This document shows, in pieces, positions 25,898 to 33,934 of a stretch of DNA of 64,000 bases. Made by a program: the position numbers and the translations under genes. This DNA is from Stenotrophomonas maltophilia (GTDB lineage Bacteria > Pseudomonadota > Gammaproteobacteria > Xanthomonadales > Xanthomonadaceae), in assembly GCA_009912235.1 (NCBI GenBank), contig WNDS01000001.1, positions 372,001-436,000 on the forward strand. The letters run 5' to 3'. The notes below the pieces were generated by a model, which worked only from the letters and a program-made list of their open reading frames with translations, was not told the DNA's origin and made no database searches. Position 1 is the first letter of the stretch; the number at the start of each line of letters is the position of its first letter.

Positions 25898-26440
25898 ATG
25901 ATCGATTCAACTTATTGGCGGCAAGAGCTGCGCGCAGAAATGCTATGGCTCAAGCGGCATCGCAAATATCGAAAATGGTCCGAGAAGCAGCTGGTTTTGT
26001 ATGAACGCCATCTAATGCTAGTGGCTTTCCAGGTCCGCTCCTTGCTTGAGCGACCCAAGGTCAACGATCGTGCTCGAAGCGTTCGGCTACCTGCAATTCG
26101 CTATAAGAAGATCGGAATCAATCCATTCACATTTGTAGGCGCAGGATTTCCGGAAGATCGATTTGACATTGCAAACCCTGAGACTGTTGATCTGTGCGTT
26201 CTCGATGTTTGCAATCAGCTCATTCACTACTATTGGATGCAGACATGGTCAGAGGGTACCGAGTTCAAAGGCATGCTCGTCTTCTCTGACTACATGCGGC
26301 ATAAGTGGGCCTACGAATTCTTGGTCGAAGACCTAATATGCGTCTTCAGCGTATTTGCCGATGAATCCTCTGCGGTCACCGGAATCAGCTCTGACTGGAA
26401 CGATAAAAAGCAAGACTACGTGACTCACTGCGCTCGGTGA
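25898..26440 (+). CDS. hypothetical protein, 180 aa
   Basis: Soluble, basic N-terminus (WLKRHRKYRKWSEKQLVLYE) followed by a mixed domain with VDLCVLDVCNQLIHYYWMQT and MLVFSDYMRHKWAYEFLVED. Aromatic-rich C-terminal half. No signal peptide or membrane helix, no recognised family. The ATG at 25898 is chosen because the codons upstream look non-coding. It follows the attC-like site by about 200 bases, is low in GC, and could be another accessory or defence gene. Confidence 0.55.
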   Translation: MIDSTYWRQELRAEMLWLKRHRKYRKWSEKQLVLYERHLMLVAFQVRSLLERPKVNDRARSVRLPAIRYKKIGINPFTFVGAGFPEDRFDIANPETVDLCVLDVCNQLIHYYWMQTWSEGTEFKGMLVFSDYMRHKWAYEFLVEDLICVFSVFADESSAVTGISSDWNDKKQDYVTHCAR

Positions 26441-26732
26441 TGGCGAATAGCACGGGCAACTAGCCATTGCTCCGAACCATCCCTTCATTACGCACCTTTA
26501 AGACGATAGGCTCTTGCCCGGCTGGGCAGCCTCGGCAGGGCAGGGCAGGGGACTAGGAAGACCTATCGGGGGGGGAGGGCAGCTCCCGACCCAAAGCGGA
26601 CATTGAACCTGAGGCTATGCCAAAGCATTTGGGCTTGGAACCGCCCTGAGCGTAGCCCTCCATCGAAATCACCGGCCGAATCACCCGTGTCCAGTGGCGG
26701 ATACACTCCTCACTGGGCAGCCTTCCCTGAGC
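26441..26732. other. intergenic region with a G9 tract
   Basis: 292 bases between the convergent hypothetical gene and the STAND gene. It contains a run of G near 26566-26574 and GGGCAGGG repeats. No gene, transposase or RNA recognised. Confidence 0.5.
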
Positions 26733-29700
26733 TCAGCTCGGAAGCTGGGTCGCCGACGATTGCTGCCGCCAGGGGGCGATGCCGGGTTCGATAGAGCGTC
26801 CGAGGAACTTGCGCTGCTTTCTGGCACTGGCCTTATCCAAGCCGGCGTTGAACGGTCCGCGGTTCAATCGCGCATGCCAGCGTTTGCGCGTGCGCAAGGG
26901 GGTAGAAGCATCGGCCTCAGACGTTTCGGAAACCTCCCATAGCTCGGCGCGACGATCGGCACTAGCGCGGAACAGCACCCAAGCTGCGTAGCTACCTTCC
27001 GCTGTGTCGCGCGCCCAGTACTCGCGCCACCAATACCCCGCACAGGCTTCGCGCCACCGCTCGCGCGCGGCCTGGTGTTCGAGCTGTGCGATCGTTCCAT
27101 GAAGCGGTCCATCCGGCCAAGCGTCGGCAACCGGCAGCTCATTGAAGGCCAGAAAGCCTGAAAGCACGATGGCGCCCTGCTTGCGCCAGTTCAACGTGCT
27201 GACCGCATCCTGGGCTATGACGGCCTCCACCCAGTTGCGCCTGCGGTTGTACTGGGCCGCCAGAACCAATTCGTACAACACGTGGTCCGAGGTTGACGCG
27301 TCCAGACCGAGCAGTTGTCGGCGCAAGGCTTCCACAGGCGGAGAATCCGGAGCGCGAAATACGAGATGCAATAACTCCGGCAAACTCGCGCCACCGATTA
27401 CCCGGCTGTGAAGAGTCTGGCGCAAGGAGTTCCACAGCGCTGCGCCCAGATCAGGGCGCGAGGCGAGCAGCACCTCGCACAGCGCTAGAAAGGGCACTTC
27501 TGCCAAGCATACCCGGCGCCGGAAGGCGTCGGTCAATGTGTCGTAGCCCTCGATCCACCGTTCAATGAACTGTGGCGCGACACGCCAGACCATCTCGAAC
27601 TCTGCCGCGGTCATGTCCATCATGATCAAGCTGGAAGTGGTCTGACGTGCAAGCGTGATGCGCTCCCAAGCGATCTTGCGCGCCGCCTTGAAAGTGGCGT
27701 CGTGCATGTCGTCGTTGAGCATGCGGAAGAAACCTTCAGGCGAGTCGGCTTCGGCTTCCGCTTCGGGCGAGGGTTGCACGGACACACCCAGCGGGCGCAA
27801 GTCGGAGTGCCCTTTCCACACCGTTAGCTGGGCACCCGAGTCGAATTCTGGGGCGGTGTCCGCTCGAATGACCGCGTCGAAGGCCGTGGCCGCCTCAAGA
27901 ACTTCCGCCGGATCCTCGCCCCGGATGCGCGCCGCTTCCAACCACCACCACGGGGGAAGACGCGGCCATACCTGATCGAACGGTTCACTCCTGGTTGCCA
28001 CGACCAACGCGTTGGAACAATGGAAGGCGACGCTCGGATCCATGGCGGCTTGCCAGCGCCAGCCGTGTTGCAACAGTTCCGCCCCCAAACGGGCCGCGTC
28101 GCTGGTGCCCAAGATCATGTAGGCCAGGCGCACCAGGTTCTTGTTGTCCGATTCCAGCGCAGTTGCTATCCAAGACCACGCGGTGTCGCTGAGCGGTAGC
28201 GGGGGACCGGACAACATCTCTAGGAGCTGCTCTTGCACCAAGGCTCCCTGACTCTCGGACTGCGCCACCAGTTCATCCACGTCCTGCTGGGACAACGCCC
28301 CGAACCCGTCGCGAAGAGTGGGCATCAAATCCGGCAACGCGGCAGCCAAGACCGCTTTGAGTTGGTCAACGGGAGCGAGCTCCGCAATCTCGACCAAGAT
28401 GGCGCGGTTGCCGATGTCGTAGCGCATTTGCTCCGAAGCGCCATTGGTGGTTTCGCGCAAAGCGCGGGCGGCGGCGCGTTCGGCATCGCCCTGGACCAGG
28501 GAGGCATCGTTCAACTCTAGCGCATGCCACAGTTGGGCGTCAGGCGCCTTGCAGAGACCGGCCACAGCCCAAGACCGCCACAGCTGCGCCAGCTCGTCAG
28601 GCAGGCATCGGGGCAGCACCGGGAGCAAACGCTCGAACTCATGCGATTCGGACGTGGCATAGCGATTGATGTAAAGCTTGTCGACCGGAAACTGCTTCAC
28701 CAGCGTACGCAGCTCATCGCAGTACGCCGCGGTTGGCACGAACGTCGGATCCAGCCAGTGTTCTTGCAAAGCATGTGCGCGTTGGATCGGCGTCATAGCG
28801 ATGTCCGCCAGCACCTGGGCCGCATGGCGTCGTTCGACGGTGAAGAATCCGCGGCCGATGTTATCTAGATAGTCGCGCTCATAGCTCCACTTGAAGTCGA
28901 GTTCACTATCGACGGACCTGCCTGCGTCCTGGTCGGCAGGATATCCGGTGAGGTACAGCAAGAAAGCCGCGACGCGCCGCTGTAAGCGCGGGTGGACGCC
29001 CGGCTCCGGGGTTCGCGCCAGGATCTGCGCCGAGGCCTGTCGCAAGGACAGTGCGGTCGGCTCTGGATCTGCCTCGTTGAGCAGACACAACCACTTGAGC
29101 AATTCCCAGTGCGGATGTAACGGCGACAACAGCGCCGATAGCGCACCAGCAGTGAATGCAGCGGTAGCCTGCTGCAGGGAAAAGCCTTCGAGCAAGGCGG
29201 CCGCGCTGGCACCCAACTGATCGGTGTCGTAGTCCACGATCTGCAAGGGCACGCCCAGTACGGTCTTTGCATTAGCGGAGACCGACCCTATCTGCTCACG
29301 CAGCCGCTCCTGACGCCTGCTCTTCTCGGCGTCTTCGCTGCCAATCATGAAGCGCGCAGTCACGCTCAGCCATTTCGTAGCCCTCGCCACAAAGCGATCG
29401 CGAATTGACGCATCGCCCCGATCCAGACTGCGCAAAGCCGTCAGCGTCACCAGGCGCGCCGAGGACTGGGCCGATCGCCCAGTGCGCTCCACCACATCAA
29501 GCAAGTTGTCCGGCATGGCCGGGGCTAGCGCGATCAGCTCGGAGCGGTGCGTGGACGCCAAGTTTTGCGTCTGCAGCTAGGCAGTGACCAGTAGCGTCAG
29601 CATCGGGCCCGTTTGGCCTGACTCGAGCGCAATCGACACCGCGGCGCGTAACACTTCGGCCCGCTGGTCCAAACCCGCGACGGGCTCCAGCCACCCGGCT

Positions 29701-31355
29701 AGCGCGTCGTCGGCCTTGGCGACGTCAGTCTCAGCGGCTGCGCGTTCGACCAATGCAGCGCCGAGCGCATGGTTGACCAGCACAGGATCGAGTTGATAGC
29801 TGCCCGCAGCGTCCCTGCGGGTGAAGGTGCCATCGATGATCTCGCTTAGGCGACGCGATACGTGGCTCGGGCTTTGCGAGAAATCGCGCGCTTGCTCGGC
29901 CAGTTCCTGGCGCGAGTACCTGGTGATGCCCTTTACCGCACGATCGGCTACCCCGCGCAGCCAGTCGCGTCACTGCGCGTCCGACCAGGCGCGGTCGCCC
30001 AAGGTGTCGCGCCCATGCTCGAACAGCAATCGTTGCACAGTAATCTGGCCCACATCCTTCAGTCGATCGTGCAGACGCACCACGAGGCTGAATAAGCGCG
30101 GAGTGCGCGCCTGCTCGAGAAGATCGAGCCTCATCGACGCGCGCGACAGGCCGTGTTGTTGCAGCATCGCGTCGAGCTCTGCGTCGTTGAACTTGTCCAC
30201 TTCCGCCTGGTCGGGCCTGTCGACCAAAGCCTTGAGCTGGCGCAGCTCATTGTCGAAGTAAGTCTGACGCGTTGAGAGCACCACTCGCACTCGCTCCCGG
30301 AACGGCTCGGCTTGTAGGACCTTGAGAAGGGTAGTCCAGTCGAACAGTGGCTCTTGGTTTACGCCGTCGAAGACTACAACGAAGGCAGCGCCTTCGGATG
30401 GTGGGCGCAGCAGCAACTGGTCCGCCCGCCCTCGCCAATGCGCCGCGTCACGTACTCGAGTCAATTCGTGCAGGCGTTCGCCGAGAAATTGCGTCAGCCC
30501 CGTCTTGTTGATCTTGGTCAAGCCCGGCATCGCGGAAGACGGCACGACCAGAGTAATCGGCAACTGGTCTTCGACTTGCTCGAGCCAGTCGATCGTGGCC
30601 CAGGTCTTGCCCACGCCTTCGCTACCAATCACACACAACGGTGAACCCTTGGCGCTGGGACTAGCTAGCCATGCGGCCATCTTTCTGCCGGCGCCGGTTC
30701 GACGAACGAAGTGCGGGCCCTTCACGGCTTGGTTGAACGTCAACGCGGACTCGTGGCGATCGGTACGCACCTTGTGTAGCAGCGCTAGCGAACGCGTACG
30801 TAGGGCACCAAAGCCGATCTGCCACGCTTCCAACTCGCGCTGCAACTCCGCAATCTTTACAATGAAACTCGGCGCCAGCAACGTGGCCAGCGCTCCGGCG
30901 CGTGCACCGAAGTGCTTTTCGGTCGTGCTCGGGTCCCAGGCCAAGAGCGCCGGCAGCGCTGGCGTGCCGGTGGTTTTCCAGTCAACGACCAGCACCGGCA
31001 CGCCATCGCGCAAACCGGAGTTGTATAAGCCGGTCTCCACTTGGTCGGGCACAGAACGCGACGACGCCAGTATCCACGCCTCCAAGCCAGGCGTGCGCTC
31101 TTGCGCTTCATCGATTTCACCCCGCAACGACCGCTCGTCCAGCGGCGTGCTATCGCGATAGCGCTTACACTCGATCAGCAACGATCTGCCTTGTCGGCCC
31201 GCGGTGCTGGCATCTGTGCCGTGCTGCGAGCCGGACTTGGCGATGGCGAATGTCGTCCCGATAAGACTACTGAACAGCTCGGTAACTCCGTCCTCGAACA
31301 CGTCGGTGCCGGCCTTTTGAACCAAGGCTTGCAGCTCCTCGAGCTCGGCCCTCAT
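26733..31355 (-). pseudogene. giant STAND NTPase with N-terminal PD-(D/E)XK nuclease, two in-frame stops
   Basis: One continuous minus-strand frame of 1,541 codons except for two stops. N-terminus: Mrr/restriction-endonuclease-like fold with GTDA (Asp about 48) and LIECKRY (Glu-Cys-Lys, about 61-66). Then a STAND ATPase: Walker A GSEGVGKT (about 244-251), Walker B FVVVFDGVN (about 325-333). The remaining 1,000 residues are helical, repeat-like, suited to sensing. This plan is that of Avs-like anti-phage STAND nucleases. Stops are TGA at 29970-29972 (after WSDAQ) and TAG at 29577-29579 (after LLVTA); TGG at both restores normal sequence. The ATG at 31353-31355 overlaps the stop of a possible 13-codon leader preceded by GGAGGAG. 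Divergent from a KfrA_N-type gene. Confidence 0.8.
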
Positions 31356-31484
31356 AGCGGCCCCACAGGCGAAGCTGGCATTGTCGTGAACAAGGTACTC
31401 CTCCAGAAAAAATGTAGATTCCGGTCAGTGGGTGAAGTGACCGAGATGCATCCTATGTTAGCTACGCTAAGAAACTCGTACCCG

Positions 31485-31503
31485 CGATAATCATTACTTA
31501 TCG
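31485..31503. promoter_or_regulatory. inverted repeat in the divergent STAND/kfrA-like promoter region
   Basis: CGATAA and TTATCG arms around a seven-base spacer, about 47 bases upstream of the KfrA_N-type start codon. A further GTTATC half-site follows at about 31511-31516. Likely operator of the adjacent DNA-binding protein; inferred from position only. Confidence 0.45.
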
Positions 31504-31549
31504 TTAGTACGTTATCAGCAGAGTAGGGCGCCAGTACAGGAGACTTCGC

Positions 31550-31930
31550 ATGGCCCGCGGCATTACTGAATCTGACATCCACACCGCTGCCGATGAGCTG
31601 GTGGCCAAAGGTGAGCGGCCTACCGTCGAGCGTATCCGAACTCATTTGGGAACGGGGTCTCCGAACACGGTGACCCGCTGGCTGGAAACGTGGTGGAACC
31701 GACCGGGCACGCGCCTCCAGCCACGGCGCCCGGACTTTGATGACGCACCAGACGTGTTGGCGGAATTGGCTGGGCAATGGTGGGAGCTAGCGCTGAAGCA
31801 CGCCAGGGAGGCCACTCTTCGAGAGTTCACAGAGACGGAGCAGTTCCTGGCCACCCAAAGTGATGCACTGGATGGCAGGTCAGGGGGTGCAGCTGACGAG
31901 CTGAGTCAAATGCGCTCAAGAGCGCGCTGA
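31550..31930 (+). CDS. KfrA_N-type DNA-binding protein, short form
   Basis: 126 aa. The N-terminal half (ITESDIHTAADELVAKGERP, then TVERIRTHLGTGSPNTVTRW) is the KfrA N-terminal winged-HTH domain. Plasmid KfrA has a long coiled coil of about 200 residues after this; here only about 70 residues follow, so it is a short, stand-alone regulator. AGGAGA precedes the ATG by seven bases. It is divergent from the STAND nuclease gene and probably regulates it through the repeat at 31485-31503. Confidence 0.75.
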   Translation: MARGITESDIHTAADELVAKGERPTVERIRTHLGTGSPNTVTRWLETWWNRPGTRLQPRRPDFDDAPDVLAELAGQWWELALKHAREATLREFTETEQFLATQSDALDGRSGGAADELSQMRSRAR

Positions 31931-32269
31931 CGCTAAGGAACCGAACCCAAAGTTGCGCGCACGGCGGCAGAGCCCGATGTCGACGTGAGTGGAACCACCC
32001 AAGAGCTATCCGCCCATGCTTGATTTCGCATAATATATATTATGTTCAAAGCACCTAGGCAGCCAGGGCATCTCTCGACCCCGTCAGCCCCAAAGCCCCC
32101 AATCATCGCCTTGGCACCTGGTAGCCGCCGATGCTTCAACAAAGCCACCCAACCGAACAACCCCAGCACCCTCCAACACCACGATGCACGTGACCACCGC
32201 CGCACCCGTGCTTGAGCCAATTTGCATAACGCGTTACGCAATCATCCGTCATGCTGCCACCAACAGCAC
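31931..32269. other. intergenic region with two palindromes at the right edge of the island
   Basis: 339 bases. CATAATATATATTATG (32029-32044) is a perfect 16-bp AT palindrome. 32224-32241 is a near-perfect palindrome with the TAACGCGTTA core shared with 17551 and 45065. No gene recognised. GC returns to core values on the right, so the island probably ends here. Confidence 0.6.
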
Positions 32270-33013
32270 TCAACGCCCAGCACCCGAACCCGCACCAGCC
32301 GCCTGCGTGATTTCCAGCTTCCTCACATCGGCCACAGGCACCAGAATCGTCGTTTTCCTGGCCGGGTCCCACGGCACATAGGAATCGCCCAGGCGCCCAA
32401 CCAGGTTGACGCCGCCCAGCGTTTCGCCGCTAATGCTCACCACAGACAGAAATTTGGCGCCACCCTGCAGGACGGCGCGTGCGCGTGATTCACCCAGCCA
32501 GGCGGAGGCAATGGACACGTACACCACCAGCGCCAGCGCATAGATCAGCCACGGCGAATCCTTCACCGCACCCGGCACCACCGGCGATAGCTGAACCACT
32601 GCAGCACAGGCCGCAGTCAGAACCACGCCCACCAGCAGCACCCATGCGCCGGTCCACCAGATCAGCACCACCAGGCCCACCAGGCCCACCAGCACCAGGC
32701 TTGGCAGCAGCCACGGCATCACCTTGCGCTCGGAACTGACCGTGCTCATCCGGTTTTCGATCCAGCCACCCAGCAACGCGCCGAGTGCCATCAGCACCAG
32801 CACGATGCCGATACCGGCCAGCCCGGCCAAAGCCACTTCGCTCACGGCCGCAAACTGGAACGGATCAAGCCCGAATGCGCTCCAGTAGCCGCGCAGATAG
32901 AGGCCGCCCTGTATCAGGCCGAACGTCACCAGCACCGAGCCGAGGCCGGCCACCTCGGGCAGCGACCATTCCTTTGAGCGTGCCATGGGTATCACCGCAT
33001 CCGTTGCAGACAT
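32270..33013 (-). CDS. multi-pass inner-membrane protein, 247 aa
   Basis: About five transmembrane helices: LGSVLVTFGLIQGGLYL, ALAGLAGIGIVLVLMALGALL, WLLPSLVLVGLVGLVVLIWW, VLLVGVVLTAACAAVV and WLIYALALVVYVSIASAWL, followed by a soluble C-terminal part (KFLSVVSISGETLGGVNLVG) with a small beta-rich fold. No transporter signature. Function unknown. The ATG at 33013 or a second one at 32986 could start it. It may be in one transcript with the GntR gene upstream (75-base gap). Confidence 0.7.
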   Translation of the reverse strand: MSATDAVIPMARSKEWSLPEVAGLGSVLVTFGLIQGGLYLRGYWSAFGLDPFQFAAVSEVALAGLAGIGIVLVLMALGALLGGWIENRMSTVSSERKVMPWLLPSLVLVGLVGLVVLIWWTGAWVLLVGVVLTAACAAVVQLSPVVPGAVKDSPWLIYALALVVYVSIASAWLGESRARAVLQGGAKFLSVVSISGETLGGVNLVGRLGDSYVPWDPARKTTILVPVADVRKLEITQAAGAGSGAGR

Positions 33014-33088
33014 GCACCAGATACTCGCGCGCCGCGCACTATCGTGCCCGGGCAGGCGCCCTGCCCCAGCCGCTTCAGACCAGCCGCT

Positions 33089-33832
33089 TCAGATGCGCGT
33101 GGTCGCCATGAACCGCTCGCGGTCCTGCTGCGTTCGCCGGCGGATCTCTTCCAGCGCCTGGCTTTCGGTGGCTTCCAGCATGGCCTCGAACAGGCGCTGG
33201 AAATGGTGGCGCATGGCGTTGCGCGCGGCCACAGGATCACGTGCGCGCAGCGCTTCGAAGATGGCCATGTGTTCGTCGGCACGGCTGGCGCCATCGTCGT
33301 GGCAGACCCGGGCATAGACTTCCGTCACGCGCGGCAGTTCGCTGCGCATGCACCAGATCTGCTGGATGAAATATTCCACCACCGGGTTGCCGGAAAGGCG
33401 CGCGATGGTCAGGTGGAAGCGACGGTCGTAGTCACCGGCTTCGTCGTCGGTCAGGTCGCGGCGGCACAGCGCCTCGGCCAGCACCTGCAGTTCGGCAATG
33501 CCGGCATCGTCCAGGTTGCTGGCGGCCAAGGCCGCGGCTTCTGCTTCGAACACGGCACGCGCGGCGGTCAGATCGAACGCACTGATATCCGGCAGGCCAC
33601 CGGCGGCCTGCGTCGGCCGCGGCTTCACGTGCACGCCCGAGCCGATGCGGATGGCGATCCAGCCCTGGGCTTCCAAGGCAATCTCGGCTTCGCGGATGGT
33701 CACCCGGCTGACCCCGAAACGCTCGGCCAGCTCACGCTCACCCGGCAGGCGCGAGCCCGGCGGGAACTCGCCGTCCTCGATCATCTTGCGAAGCTTGGCA
33801 GCGATGGTCTGGTAAAGGCGATTGGCGGACAT
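33089..33832 (-). CDS. GntR/FadR-family regulator of the alginate locus
   Basis: 247 aa. N-terminal winged HTH (GSRLPGERELAERFGVSRVT, about 27-46) and a C-terminal FCD ligand domain with metal-binding pattern residues (YDRRFHLTIA, then HMAIFEALRARD and MRHHFQRL). FadR-type regulators of this kind often bind uronate-derived ligands. It follows the TonB receptor gene on the same strand by 102 bases, and the lyase operon is divergent from that receptor, so it is the likely repressor of the whole alginate locus, responding to a breakdown product such as KDG. Ligand not proven. Confidence 0.8.
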   Translation of the reverse strand: MSANRLYQTIAAKLRKMIEDGEFPPGSRLPGERELAERFGVSRVTIREAEIALEAQGWIAIRIGSGVHVKPRPTQAAGGLPDISAFDLTAARAVFEAEAAALAASNLDDAGIAELQVLAEALCRRDLTDDEAGDYDRRFHLTIARLSGNPVVEYFIQQIWCMRSELPRVTEVYARVCHDDGASRADEHMAIFEALRARDPVAARNAMRHHFQRLFEAMLEATESQALEEIRRRTQQDRERFMATTRI

Positions 33833-33934
33833 GCGGCTGACCCTGGTCGGTTCCCTCCGGCGCCCTTCCCTGCCACCGTGGCCGGCGAGGGTCCGGTTGG
33901 AGCGACGGCGCGACCTGTGGCCGCGCCACCCTGT

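Noticed and set aside
24950..26440. Complete Pycsar system (cyclase plus effector)
   Set aside because: The next gene has neither TIR domain nor membrane helices, and an attC-like site separates them.
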